DNA of 32,551 bases from Oscillospiraceae bacterium (lineage in GTDB: Bacteria; Bacillota; Clostridia; Oscillospirales; Oscillospiraceae), in assembly GCA_016282135.1 (NCBI GenBank), contig JAEEKA010000107.1, positions 1-32,551 of the forward strand. The letters run 5' to 3'. The notes below the pieces were generated by a model that was given only the letters and a program-made list of their open reading frames with translations, ran no database searches and had not been told where the DNA came from. The position numbers and the translations under genes are program-made. This document shows, in pieces, positions 22,543 to 30,932 of the stretch; within the stretch, counting starts at the first letter, position 1; each line of letters opens with the position of its first letter.

Positions 22543-23610
22543 ATGGAAAGAAACGTAATTATTTCCGCAAAGGACATTGAAGTCAAGTTCCGTGTCCGCG
22601 ACAAGTATCTCACCGCCATCCGCAATGTGTCCCTCGACCTCTATGAGGGCGAGACCTTTGCCATCGTGGGCGAGTCCGGCTCCGGCAAATCCGTCTTCAC
22701 GAAGACCTTTACCGGCATGCTGGAGTCCAACGGCATGATCTCCAACGGCTCCGTGATGTTCCATGACACCGACCTGACCAAGCTGAAGAAGGACAAGGAA
22801 TGGGAAGGCATCCGCGGCGCCAAGATCGCCACCATTTTCCAGGACCCCATGACTTCTTTGGACCCCATCCGTACCATCGGCTCCCAGATCACCGAGGTCA
22901 TTGAGAAGCACCAGAAGATTTCCAAGGACGAAGCCAAGAAGCAGGCCATCGATATCATGGAGCGCGTGGGCATCCCCGGCGCGGCGGATCGCTTTGACGA
23001 GTATCCCTTCCAGTATTCCGGCGGCATGCGTCAGCGTATCGTTATTGCCATCGCCCTTTCCTGCCACCCCGAGATCCTGATCTGCGACGAGCCCACCACG
23101 GCTCTGGACGTTACCATCCAGGCGCAGATTATTGATCTGATTCGGAGTCTGCAGAAGGAGCTGGGCTTCACCACTCTCTACATCACCCATGACCTGGGTG
23201 TTGTGGCCAACGTGGCGGACCGTGTCGGCGTTATGTACGGCGGTCAGATCGTGGAATACGGCACCGTAGAAGAAATCTTCTTTGAACCGCAGCACCCCTA
23301 CACCTGGGCTCTGCTGTCCGCTCTGCCCCAGTTGGGCGTGAAGGGCCAGGACCTGTATTACATTACCGGCACCCCGCCCTCTCTGTACAACAAGATCAAG
23401 GGCGACGCCTTCGCCCCCCGCAATGAGCGCGCGCTGAATATCGACTTCGTGGAGGAGCCCCCCTTCTTCCAGGTGAGCGATACCCACTTTGCCAAGACCT
23501 GGCTGCTGGATCCACGGGCTCCCAAGGTGGAAAAGCCCGAGGCAATCCACGACCTGCATGAGAAGATCAAGAAAATGACTGATAAGGGAGGTGCTTTCCA
23601 TGTCGAATAA
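22543..23610 (+). CDS. Peptide ABC transporter ATP-binding protein 2, OppD type
   Basis: 355 aa. Walker A is GESGSGKS, the signature YSGGMRQR, Walker [13 protein letters not shown] and the H-loop ITHDLGV. The C-terminal oligo_HPY part lacks the four-Cys cluster seen in operon 1 and has [20 protein letters not shown] instead, so an iron-sulfur site is not expected. It overlaps the next gene by 11 nt. Confidence 0.97.
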   Translation: MERNVIISAKDIEVKFRVRDKYLTAIRNVSLDLYEGETFAIVGESGSGKSVFTKTFTGMLESNGMISNGSVMFHDTDLTKLKKDKEWEGIRGAKIATIFQDPMTSLDPIRTIGSQITEVIEKHQKISKDEAKKQAIDIMERVGIPGAADRFDEYPFQYSGGMRQRIVIAIALSCHPEILICDEPTTALDVTIQAQIIDLIRSLQKELGFTTLYITHDLGVVANVADRVGVMYGGQIVEYGTVEEIFFEPQHPYTWALLSALPQLGVKGQDLYYITGTPPSLYNKIKGDAFAPRNERALNIDFVEEPPFFQVSDTHFAKTWLLDPRAPKVEKPEAIHDLHEKIKKMTDKGGAFHVE

Positions 23611-24565
23611 AGGCAGAGAAGTTATCCTCTCCATCAAGCATGTGGACGTTACCTTTGAGCAGGGTCACAAGAAGAAGCTTGTGGCGGTCAAGGACGCCAA
23701 CTTTGACATCTACAAGGGCGAGACCTTCGCGCTGGTGGGCGAGTCCGGCTCCGGCAAGACCACCCTGGGCCGCGCCATCATGCGTATCAACCCCTGCAGC
23801 GCTGGTGAGATTCTGTTCGAGGGCAAGCGTATTTCCGGCAAGATCCCCAAGTCCGAGGACCGCGACGTCATCCGGAACATTCAGATGATCTTCCAGGATC
23901 CTGCCGCCTCTCTGAACGAGCGCGCTACCATCGACTACTGCGTTTCCGAGGGCCTCTACAATTTCCATCTGTATGAGAATGAAGAGGACCGCACCGCCAA
24001 GGTCGATAAGGCTCTGAATGACGTGGGACTGCTGCCTGAGCACAAGTCCCGTTATCCCCACGAGTTCTCCGGCGGTCAGCGTCAGCGTGTGGGCATTGCC
24101 CGCGCCATGATTATGAACCCCAAGTTCATCGTGGCCGACGAGCCTATTTCCGCGCTGGATGTTTCCATCCGCGCCCAGGTCCTGAACCTGATGAACAAGC
24201 TGAAGGCAGAGCGCAATCTGACCTACCTGTTTATCGCCCATGACCTGTCCGTGGTTCGTTTCATCGCGGACCGCATCGCGGTCATTCACCACGGAGAGAT
24301 CGTGGAGATCGCGGAGTCCGAGACTCTGTTTGAGTACCCGGTGCATCCCTACACGATTTCTCTGCTATCCGCAGTTCCCATGCCGGACCCCGTGGTGGAG
24401 AAATCCAGAAAGCATATCGTCTACGATCCTTCCAAGCTGGACCAGTCCGGTGAGGAGCGGGTCATGCGCGAGCTGCGTCCCGGTCACTTCATCCACTGCA
24501 CGAACAAAGAGTTTGAGGAGTACCAGGAAAAGATCGCTCAAATGGAGAAGGAACGGGGCCTGTAA
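23600..24565 (+). CDS. Peptide ABC transporter ATP-binding protein 2, OppF type
   Basis: 321 aa from the ATG at 23600, spaced 6-7 nt from AAGGGAGGTG; a GTG at 23591 is part of that SD. Walker A is GESGSGKTT, the signature FSGGQRQR, Walker [13 protein letters not shown] and the H-loop IAHDLSV. The C-terminus reads [15 protein letters not shown], again without the Cys cluster of the operon 1 protein. It forms the motor with the OppD product. Confidence 0.97.
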   Translation: MSNKGREVILSIKHVDVTFEQGHKKKLVAVKDANFDIYKGETFALVGESGSGKTTLGRAIMRINPCSAGEILFEGKRISGKIPKSEDRDVIRNIQMIFQDPAASLNERATIDYCVSEGLYNFHLYENEEDRTAKVDKALNDVGLLPEHKSRYPHEFSGGQRQRVGIARAMIMNPKFIVADEPISALDVSIRAQVLNLMNKLKAERNLTYLFIAHDLSVVRFIADRIAVIHHGEIVEIAESETLFEYPVHPYTISLLSAVPMPDPVVEKSRKHIVYDPSKLDQSGEERVMRELRPGHFIHCTNKEFEEYQEKIAQMEKERGL

Positions 24566-24603
24566 GCCTTGTCTGTGCGGTGCATGAAGCAAGTGGAGGA
24601 GCC

Positions 24604-24993
24604 ATGCTGAAAAAGCTGAAAAAAATTAAGCCGACAACCCTGATCACACAAATGATCATCACGCTGGCTTATCCTGTGGCGAGAGCCTTCACTGCGTCGC
24701 ACAACCGACTGCTGTTCTTCACCGACTTGCTGACCATTGTGGGGATGCTCCTGCTGATTGTCGGGATTCTCTACGACATGGCCCTGCACGGCTATTTTGA
24801 CATCAGCGGCTACTATCTCCGCCGGGGCTTCCGGTCCTTCACCAAGCATGGCTTGGAGGAGAATAACAAGCAGACCATCGGCGAGTATCTGCAGGACGCC
24901 AAGGATAGAAGAGCGGATGCTTTCAATTATCCGCTGTTCCTTGGGATTATCTACGTTTTGGTGTCAGTATTTATCGCCTACGTCATTTTGTGA
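24604..24993 (+). CDS. Small membrane protein (possibly DUF3899), last gene of transporter operon 2
   Basis: 129 aa from the ATG at 24604 behind GGAGG. A basic N-terminus and possible first membrane-associated helix are followed by a clear helix (FFTDLLTIVGMLLLIVGILY), the segment GYFDISGYYLRRGFRSF, a charged region, and a C-terminal helix ending YVIL. The TD...GxFDxxxYxxRR pattern resembles DUF3899, an uncharacterised Firmicutes family; I hold this lightly. It sits in the same position as the small membrane protein closing operon 1 but is not similar in sequence. Confidence 0.7.
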   Translation: MLKKLKKIKPTTLITQMIITLAYPVARAFTASHNRLLFFTDLLTIVGMLLLIVGILYDMALHGYFDISGYYLRRGFRSFTKHGLEENNKQTIGEYLQDAKDRRADAFNYPLFLGIIYVLVSVFIAYVIL

Positions 24994-25039
24994 GCGGGTT
25001 CCGGCAGCAGCCGATTCGCAGACGCGAACCCATCAAATG

Positions 25040-25095
25040 AAAGGCGTTGTCTCAATGCAGCGGCATGCTGCGCTGGGGCAGCGCCTTTTCTTTTG
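25040..25095 (+). terminator. Terminator of transporter operon 2
   Basis: AAAGGCG (25040-25046) pairs with CGCCTTT (25082-25088). The next 8 bp pair with G-T wobbles, and an inner GCAGC/GCTGC stem tops the structure. TTTTCTTTTG follows. Confidence 0.85.
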
Positions 25096-25134
25096 TTCTC
25101 CGAACAGGCGTTGTGCGGAAACAAAAATATTTGC

Positions 25135-25163
25135 TTGCATTTTTGTGCAAAATATCCTATAAT
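25135..25163 (+). promoter_or_regulatory. metG promoter
   Basis: TTGCAT (25135-25140), 17 bp, TATAAT (25158-25163), 35 bp upstream of the start codon. The leader is too short for a T-box, so no tRNA-sensing element is indicated. Confidence 0.85.
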
Positions 25164-25197
25164 ATTGGTCAATCTTGTACGCAAGGAGGAAATCACT

Positions 25198-27270
25198 ATG
25201 TCCGAACCCAGCAAAGAAAAATTCTTTATCACGACCCCCATCTATTATCCCTCCAGCCGTCTTCACATCGGCCATGCCTACTGCACCGTGGCCACGGACG
25301 TCATGGCCCGGTATAAGCGAATGCGGGGGGCGGATGTGATCTTCCTCACCGGCACCGACGAGCACGGCCAGAAGATCGAGAGTAAGGCAAAGGAGGCCGG
25401 TGTCAGCCCCAAGGAATTTGTGGACTCCATCGTGGAGGCCCCCAAGGGAGTCAAGGACCTGTGGAAGCTGATGAACGTGTCTTACGACCGTTTCGTCCGC
25501 ACCACTGATGAGTCCCACGTCAAGACCATTCAGCGGGTGTTCCGCACCATGTACGAAAACGGCGACATCTACAAGGGCAGCTACGAGGGCCTTTACTGCA
25601 CCCCCTGCGAGTCCTTCTGGACCGAGAGCCAGCTCGTCAACGGCAAGTGCCCCGACTGCGGCCGGGACGTCCAGCCCGCTCAGGAGGAGGCCTACTTCTT
25701 CCGGGCAAGCAAGTACGCCGACCGGGTGCGGAAGCTCCTCACCGAGACTGACTTCCTGGAGCCCAGGAGCCGGGTCAACGAGATGGTCAACAACTTCATC
25801 GACTGCGAAGGCGGCCTCCAGGATCTCTGCGTCTCCCGCACCAGCTTTACCTGGGGCGTGCCCGTGGATTTCGACAAGGGCCACGTGGTCTACGTGTGGC
25901 TGGACGCCCTGTTCAGCTACCTGTCCCCCCTGGGCTACCTGAACGACAACGGCGAGGACTACAAGCGCTTCTGGCCCGCCGACGTGCATTTCATCGGCAA
26001 GGAGATCGTCCGCTTCCACGCCATCTACTGGCCCGCCTTCCTGATGAGCATGGGCCTGCCCCTGCCCAAGAAGATATTCGGCCACGGCTGGCTGAACTTC
26101 AACGGCGATAAGATGTCCAAGTCCAAGGGCAACGTGGTGGACCCCTACCTGCTGGCGGAGCGCTACGGCGTGGACGCCCTGCGCTTCTTCCTGCTGCGGA
26201 CCTTCCCCTTCGGCTCCGACGGCAATTTCACCAATGAGCTGCTGATCAACACCATCAACGTGGACCTGGCCAACGACCTGGGCAACCTGGTCAGCCGCAC
26301 CGTCGCCATGGTGGGCAAGTACTTCAGCGGCCGGCTCCCCCTGGAGCAGCAGGAGGAAGAGGAGAAGGACGACGAGCTCATCACCCTGGCCTGCGATCTG
26401 GTCCATGTCTACGAGGAGCAGATGGAGAAGTACGCTTTCCAGAACGCCCTGGGCGAAATCTTCAAGGTGATTGCCCGGGCCAACAAGTATATCGACGAGA
26501 ACGAGCCCTGGAAGCTGGCCAAGGACGAGGCCCAGAGGCCCCGCCTGGCCCGGGTGCTCTATAACCTGCTGGAGACTGTCCGCATCTGCGGCGGCCTGCT
26601 GCAGCCCTTCATGCCCGCCACCTCTGAGGAGATCATGAAGCGCATCGGCGCCACGGAGTACGATTGGGAATCCCTGGCCTTCTTCGGCACCCTCTACCGG
26701 GATGCCAAGGTGGAGAACGGCCCCGCCCTCTTCCCCCGTATCGACGCGGCCAAAGAGCTGGAGGAGCTGGAAAAGCTCCAGGCTGCTTCCACGCCTGTAT
26801 GTGTGGACGAGCATTGCCCGTCTGCCGACAAGCAGGAGCAGGCGGGAGCGGACAAGCAATGCTTGTCCCTACAGAATGAGCCCGCCTCCTGCAGCGGCGC
26901 ACAGTGTGCGCCACAGGATGAAGTCCCCCTGCCGGAACCCAAGGCCGAGATCGTCTTCGATGATTTCGAGAAGGTGGAAATGACCGTGGTGAAGGTGCTG
27001 GCCTGCGAGAACGTAAAGAAGTCTGAAAAGCTGCTGAAATTCCAGCTGGACGACGGCACCGGCACCCCCCGCCAGATTCTCTCCGGCATTGCCAAGTACT
27101 ACAAGCCGGAGGAGCTGATCGGCAAGACCCTGGTGGCGGTTACCAACCTGGCCCCCCGGAAGATGATGGGCCAGGAGAGCTGCGGGATGCTGCTCTCCGC
27201 CGAGCGGGGCGACAAGCTCCACCTGCTCATGCTGGATGACAAGATTCCCGCGGGCAGCAGACTTTGCTGA
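25198..27270 (+). CDS. metG: Methionyl-tRNA synthetase with C-terminal tRNA-binding domain and repeat-coded linker insertion
   Basis: 690 aa from the ATG at 25198 (AAGGAGG, spacing 8); longer frames have no SD. The Rossmann core has HIGH at 23-26 and KMSKS near 305. A zinc knuckle is formed by C134-x2-C137 and C151-x2-C154, the type with one metal site. An anticodon-binding helical domain follows, and residues about 581-690 are an EMAP/Trbp111-like OB fold (FDDFEKVEMTVVKVL...). Residues 533-575, in the linker, are Cys-rich (C535, 540, 555, 565, 570) and encoded by three REP-like hairpins. It charges initiator and elongator tRNA-Met. The enzyme should work because the insertion is in a flexible join. 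Confidence 0.98.
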   Translation: MSEPSKEKFFITTPIYYPSSRLHIGHAYCTVATDVMARYKRMRGADVIFLTGTDEHGQKIESKAKEAGVSPKEFVDSIVEAPKGVKDLWKLMNVSYDRFVRTTDESHVKTIQRVFRTMYENGDIYKGSYEGLYCTPCESFWTESQLVNGKCPDCGRDVQPAQEEAYFFRASKYADRVRKLLTETDFLEPRSRVNEMVNNFIDCEGGLQDLCVSRTSFTWGVPVDFDKGHVVYVWLDALFSYLSPLGYLNDNGEDYKRFWPADVHFIGKEIVRFHAIYWPAFLMSMGLPLPKKIFGHGWLNFNGDKMSKSKGNVVDPYLLAERYGVDALRFFLLRTFPFGSDGNFTNELLINTINVDLANDLGNLVSRTVAMVGKYFSGRLPLEQQEEEEKDDELITLACDLVHVYEEQMEKYAFQNALGEIFKVIARANKYIDENEPWKLAKDEAQRPRLARVLYNLLETVRICGGLLQPFMPATSEEIMKRIGATEYDWESLAFFGTLYRDAKVENGPALFPRIDAAKELEELEKLQAASTPVCVDEHCPSADKQEQAGADKQCLSLQNEPASCSGAQCAPQDEVPLPEPKAEIVFDDFEKVEMTVVKVLACENVKKSEKLLKFQLDDGTGTPRQILSGIAKYYKPEELIGKTLVAVTNLAPRKMMGQESCGMLLSAERGDKLHLLMLDDKIPAGSRLC
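26804..26912. repeat. Three REP-like hairpins inside metG
   Basis: 26804-26823 forms GGACGAGC-ATT-GCCCGTCT with one mismatch. 26849-26872, read on the minus strand, is GTAG plus GGACAAGC-ATT-GCTTGTCC. 26891-26912 is GCAGC plus GGCGCAC-AGT-GTGCGCC. Loop size and outer bases match the intergenic hairpins at 3509, 3543 and 5875. All lie within the metG frame without stops. Confidence 0.8.
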
Positions 27271-27274
27271 AACG

Positions 27275-27314
27275 AAACAAGGACCGGGAGCCCGCGGGCT
27301 CCCGGTCCTTGTTT
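27275..27314 (+). terminator. metG terminator, 40-bp perfect palindrome
   Basis: Arms AAACAAGGACCGGGAGCCCG (27275-27294) and its exact complement (27295-27314), giving a strong stem ending in TTTGTTT-type bases. It would act from either side. Confidence 0.9.
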
Positions 27315-27317
27315 CCA

Positions 27318-27559
27318 ATTGACAGTCGACAATTGAGAATTGACAATGAAAGGTGCGTTTCAAATTGGCATTTGAAAAATGGTTTCTTTGTACGGATGGG
27401 CCGTCCCTGCGTAGGGCGGCCAGACCTCTGGCCGCCGGACGCGCGCAAACCGGAAAGCGTCGCGGCATGAGGAAACGGATACACAAAACGAGGAAATGCC
27501 CGAGCGCATTTTCTCGTTTCGTTTAATTGTCAATTGTCACCCGTCACCTGTCAATTGTT
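27318..27559. repeat. Repeat cassette between convergent metG and the DUF4956 gene
   Basis: Heptamers at 27318-27352 (AATTGAC, AGTCGAC, AATTGAG, AATTGAC) and inverted ones at 27525-27559 (AATTGTC x2, ACCCGTC, ACCTGTC, AATTGTT) flank a core. The core has the hairpin TTTCAAAT-TGGC-ATTTGAAA (27358-27377), a GTAG hairpin at 27411-27436 with a perfect 10-bp stem, and the terminator-like hairpin at 27486-27519. The right tract reaches the stop codon of the minus-strand gene. Confidence 0.8.
27486..27519 (-). terminator. Terminator of the VTC-DUF4956 pair
   Basis: AAACGAGGAAATGC pairs with GCATTTTCTCGTTT (one G-T pair) with a 6-nt loop. Read on the minus strand the stem ends in TCGTTTTG. It also resembles a bidirectional terminator. 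Confidence 0.7.
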
Positions 27560-28235
27560 AAAGCTGCGCTGTGCCGCTCTCATAATAGGGCAGCAGCGCG
27601 ATCTCCAGGTTTCCGTTCCGGGTTCGCAGCTCGTCCAGAAAGGCCTTTTCCTGGCTCCGATCCTTCATCCGCACCCGGTAGGACAGGCGGAACATGGAGC
27701 CCATGCCGGTGGTTTTGACGCCCACGGACTCCGCGTCCTGAAGATAGCGGGCAAAAATCGCGTCGAAGACGCCGTTGTATTCCAGGGCCTCTGGAATGGT
27801 GATCCGCAGGAGCTGATCCTCCGCCACGGATTTGTGCCGGAACAGGCGGCCCGGGGCCAGCAGGAACCAGAGCGCCGAGAGGCCCAGCAGAATTGCCGCG
27901 CCGTAGCCCAGGTAGCCCATGCCGAAGGCCACGCCGGAGGCCATGGCAATCAGTACGGCAATCAGCTCGTCAGCGGTCCCCGGGGCGGAGCGGAAACGAA
28001 TCAGCCCGAAGCAGCCGCCCCCCAGGGCCACCCCCGCGCCGATGTTGCCCTTGACGAAGGTGATCACGAAGGCCACCACAAAGGGGATCAGCGCGACGAC
28101 CAGGAAGAAGCGGCTCTGGGCCCGGACCCGGAAGGAGAGGATCCAGGCGTAGATCAGCCCGGTCCCCAGGGCCGCGGCGGCCATCAGAAAGAATTCGGAG
28201 GCGGACACAGAGCTGGAATATATGGAATCAAACAC
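27558..28235 (-). CDS. DUF4956 membrane protein
   Basis: 225 aa. N-terminal membrane helices (about 14-35 and 42-62) lead to the family hallmark GNIGAGVALGGGCFGLIRFR followed by the TADEL-type segment. Two more helices (about 90-128) and a soluble C-terminal domain of some 95 residues complete it. DUF4956 proteins are typically encoded beside VTC-domain proteins, as here (14 bp apart). The role is unknown; a part in polyphosphate or surface-associated processes is suggested only by the partner. It ends in a heptamer tract. Confidence 0.88.
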   Translation of the reverse strand: MFDSIYSSSVSASEFFLMAAAALGTGLIYAWILSFRVRAQSRFFLVVALIPFVVAFVITFVKGNIGAGVALGGGCFGLIRFRSAPGTADELIAVLIAMASGVAFGMGYLGYGAAILLGLSALWFLLAPGRLFRHKSVAEDQLLRITIPEALEYNGVFDAIFARYLQDAESVGVKTTGMGSMFRLSYRVRMKDRSQEKAFLDELRTRNGNLEIALLPYYESGTAQL

Positions 28236-28250
28236 GGTATTTCAGTCCTT

Positions 28251-28982
28251 TCAATTTTGCAGTGTTAACTTGCGGTATGCTTCCCCATACTTGGAAAAGC
28301 TGGTCTTGTAGATTTTCCCGTCGCTCAGGGCCCGGGTGAGCCAGAGAGGGATGGCGTCCTGAACCTTCAGCTCCAGGATGGAGCAGCCCGAAGGCAGCAG
28401 GGGAGTCCCCTCCGGCGCACAGGTCAGGTCCAGACGGTCCGCCCGCCAGCGGGGCTTCGCGTCGATGGTCAGCCGCAGATCTCCCTCCGATTCCACATAG
28501 GCGGTGCGGTCATAAAGAATCACGCAGGTGGGAATCAGCGGGCCGTAGTAGTCCAGAAAGGCGCTGATTTCCCGGCTGATCTGACCGAGGACGCAGTGAC
28601 GGTCTGCCCGGTGGAGGAAGCGGGCTGCTTCCTCCACCGTGGTCCCGATCCGGCGCTTGTAGACGATGTCGCAGGCCTTTCGCTTCAGCTCCAGAAAGAC
28701 CGGGGAGTTTTCTGTGGCCTGCCCGTAGGACCGGAGCCGGAGCTTCTCCTTGAACAGGGGCTTTTCCAGGCTGGCCCGGACCAGGCGATAATCCGGCGTG
28801 TCATAGTAGAGGGAAGCAATGGTGGTCAGCCCGAACCGGTCCGGCTCCATGCGGCCTTCCATGGCCTGCTTCAGCAGAGCCTCCTGGGTCGGGTTCAGAA
28901 TGTATTTCAGCTCGCAGCGCTGCATCACCGCAATGGGGGTTTCCGGGCTCACGGTGGTTGGCGCGGTGGCAGTCATCAGCAT
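28251..28982 (-). CDS. VTC-domain protein (polyphosphate polymerase-like)
   Basis: 243 aa; on the minus strand GGAGG precedes the ATG at 28982 by 7 nt. CYTH/VTC tunnel-type features: ELKYILNPTQ at the start, then SLYYDTPDYRLVRAS, EKLRLRSYG, VFLELKRK, CVILYDRTAYV, LRLTIDAKPRWR, and ILELKV near the end, with the ExK strands and basic residues that line the active site of yeast Vtc4. The yeast enzyme makes polyphosphate from ATP; bacterial stand-alone members are less well tested. It is the first gene of a two-gene unit with the DUF4956 gene. Confidence 0.9.
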   Translation of the reverse strand: MLMTATAPTTVSPETPIAVMQRCELKYILNPTQEALLKQAMEGRMEPDRFGLTTIASLYYDTPDYRLVRASLEKPLFKEKLRLRSYGQATENSPVFLELKRKACDIVYKRRIGTTVEEAARFLHRADRHCVLGQISREISAFLDYYGPLIPTCVILYDRTAYVESEGDLRLTIDAKPRWRADRLDLTCAPEGTPLLPSGCSILELKVQDAIPLWLTRALSDGKIYKTSFSKYGEAYRKLTLQN

Positions 28983-29061
28983 AATGCCGCCTCCGTTTCC
29001 TTTGTTCTGGCGTCATGATACAGCGGCAACCTTAACCCAGACTTAAAACCCGAAATAGACC

Positions 29062-29090
29062 TTGTCAGGGGCGGGAAACTCTGTTATAAT
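29062..29090 (+). promoter_or_regulatory. Promoter of the HerA/DUF853-like gene
   Basis: TTGTCA (29062-29067), 17 bp, TATAAT (29085-29090) with TGT just before it (extended -10). It lies in the divergent gap with the VTC gene; no equally good minus-strand promoter was found. Confidence 0.85.
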
Positions 29091-29123
29091 GGGGAAAAAC
29101 CAAAGTGATCGGAGGATACGGAT

Positions 29124-30632
29124 ATGCTGCAGGACGGAAAGCTGCTGATCGGCGCGGGGGATACTCCCGCGTATTTGCTTCCCAATATGGCAAACCGCCA
29201 CGGCCTGATTTGCGGCGCCACCGGCACCGGCAAGACCGTCACGCTGAAGGTCATGGCCGAGTCCTTCTCAGACCTGGGGGTTCCGGTCTTCCTGGCGGAC
29301 GTCAAGGGGGACCTGGCGGGCTGCGCCCGGACCGGGGAGCGGACCGAGGCCATCGATCATCGACTGACCAAGCTGGGCCTGGACCCGGAGACCTTTGTTT
29401 ATCACCCCTTTCCGGTGCGGTTCTGGGACGTTTTCGGTAAAATGGGCCATCCGGTCCGCACCACCGTCAGCGAGATGGGGGCCGCCCTTCTGGCCCGGCT
29501 CCTGGACCTGACGGACGTTCAGGCGGGGGTGTTGACCATCGTTTTCCGGGTGGCGGACGACAAGGGCTGGCTCCTCATCGACCTGAAGGACCTCCGGGCC
29601 ATGGTGGCCTACACGGCGGACCACGCGCCGGAGCTGATGAACGAATACGGCAACGTCTCCAAGCAGTCCGCGGGGGCCATTCAGCGGGCCCTGCTCCAGT
29701 TGGAGGACGCGGGGGGCGACGTCTTTTTCGGGGAGCCGGAGATTCAGTTGGAGGACTGGTTCCAATGCGACGAGAAGGGAAGAGGCTATATCAATATCCT
29801 CCACTGTGAGAAGCTCTACCGGTCTCCGCTGCTCTATTCCACCTTCCTGCTCTGGCTGCTGGCGGAGCTCTTTGAGCAGCTCCCCGAGGCAGGGGACCCG
29901 GAGATGCCAAAGCTGGTGTTTTTCTTCGACGAGGCCCATTTGCTCTTCAAAGGAGCCCCCAAGGCCCTGGTGGATAAGGTGGAGCAGGTGGTGAAGCTGA
30001 TCCGCTCCAAGGGCGTGGGAGTGTATTTCATCACCCAGCAGCCATCCGATATTCCCGACGCGGTTTTGGCCCAGCTGGGCAACAAGGTCCAGCACGCCCT
30101 GCGGGCCTATACCCCCAACGAGCAGAAGGCCGTCCGGGCCGCTGCCCAGGGCTTCCGGCCCAACCCCGCCTTCGATACCCGGGAGGCCATTCTGGAGCTG
30201 GGTACCGGCGAGGCACTGGTGAGCTTCCTGGATGAAAAGGGCCGCCCCAATATGGTGGAGCGGGCCACCGTTCTGCCGCCCCAGTCCATGATGGGCCCCA
30301 TTGACGACAAGCGCCGGGCCGCCGAGATTCAGTTTGACGCGCTCTTCGGCAAGTACGAGACCGCCGTGGACAACGAATCCGCCTACGAGATCATCCACGC
30401 CGACCGGCAGAAGGAAGCGGAGGCCGCCGAGGCTGCCCGGGCGGAGGAGCAGGCCCGGAAGGAGAAGGAAAAGGCGGAGAAGGAACAGGCCAAGGCCGAG
30501 AAGGCCAAGCAGAGCCGGAAAAAGAGCTCCGCCTCCTCCAAGGTGGCCAACTCCGCCCTGAACGCCGTCGGCCGGGAGATCGGCCGCTCCGTCAGCCGGG
30601 GCATTCTGGGGACGATTAAGAAGTGGTTATAG
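29124..30632 (+). CDS. HerA-like ATPase, DUF853 (YjgR) family
   Basis: 502 aa; GGAGG precedes the ATG. Walker A is GATGTGKT (about 31-38), followed by [11 protein letters not shown]. Walker B is [13 protein letters not shown] (about 268-280) and an arginine/sensor region includes [20 protein letters not shown]. This matches the YjgR/DUF853 branch of HerA-FtsK ATPases, whose substrate is not firmly known. Residues about 425-470 are a highly charged Ala/Glu/Lys coiled coil, ending in a basic C-terminus. There is no nuclease partner (NurA) nearby, so a HerA-NurA repair pair is not supported. Confidence 0.92.
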   Translation: MLQDGKLLIGAGDTPAYLLPNMANRHGLICGATGTGKTVTLKVMAESFSDLGVPVFLADVKGDLAGCARTGERTEAIDHRLTKLGLDPETFVYHPFPVRFWDVFGKMGHPVRTTVSEMGAALLARLLDLTDVQAGVLTIVFRVADDKGWLLIDLKDLRAMVAYTADHAPELMNEYGNVSKQSAGAIQRALLQLEDAGGDVFFGEPEIQLEDWFQCDEKGRGYINILHCEKLYRSPLLYSTFLLWLLAELFEQLPEAGDPEMPKLVFFFDEAHLLFKGAPKALVDKVEQVVKLIRSKGVGVYFITQQPSDIPDAVLAQLGNKVQHALRAYTPNEQKAVRAAAQGFRPNPAFDTREAILELGTGEALVSFLDEKGRPNMVERATVLPPQSMMGPIDDKRRAAEIQFDALFGKYETAVDNESAYEIIHADRQKEAEAAEAARAEEQARKEKEKAEKEQAKAEKAKQSRKKSSASSKVANSALNAVGREIGRSVSRGILGTIKKWL

Positions 30633-30651
30633 GAATCGGAGAACCCCGTCT

Positions 30652-30858
30652 GCAGGGACGGCACGCTGCCGTCCGCTGCCTCGGACGGACGAAATGAGAA
30701 TGGAAAAAGGATAGTTGAAAAACTTCGGTGTCGTTCAAATTGCCGTTTGAACGAGGAAAACGAGTCATCGCTCAGGGCTTCCCGCCGGCAAGAATCGAAT
30801 CGTCTTTTTGCAGATAGCAATCTGCAAAATTCCGTCATTTTCAGCTTTCAATTCTCAA
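30652..30858. repeat. Repeat-filled gap between the DUF853 and MATE genes
   Basis: GCAG plus GGACGGCA-CGC-TGCCGTCC (30652-30675). CGTTCAAA/TTTGAACG (30732-30753), a relative of the hairpin at 27358. TTTTGCAGAT-AGCA-ATCTGCAAAA (30806-30829), a relative of the palindrome at 5120. A short heptamer remnant (CAATTCT, CAATTTG) lies near 30849. No gene or clear promoter is seen here. Confidence 0.75.
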
Positions 30859-30932
30859 TTTGTCGGAGCCGCGGTGCGCCGGTGTACGCCGCCGCAGTTC
30901 TTTGAACTACACAAAAAAGGAGATCGAAGAAA

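Noticed and set aside
9149-24993. The two transporter operons as a recent tandem duplication
   Set aside because: Permease lengths, ATPase C-termini (Cys cluster or none), binding proteins and terminal small proteins all differ clearly.
25096-25197. T-box or SAM riboswitch before metG
   Set aside because: Only 35 bp separate the -10 box from the start codon, too short for either.
29124-30632. HerA-NurA type repair or an anti-phage HerA system
   Set aside because: No nuclease, Sir2-HerA fusion or defence partner is adjacent; the sirtuin at 7358 is over 20 kb away and is a stand-alone deacylase with a zinc site.
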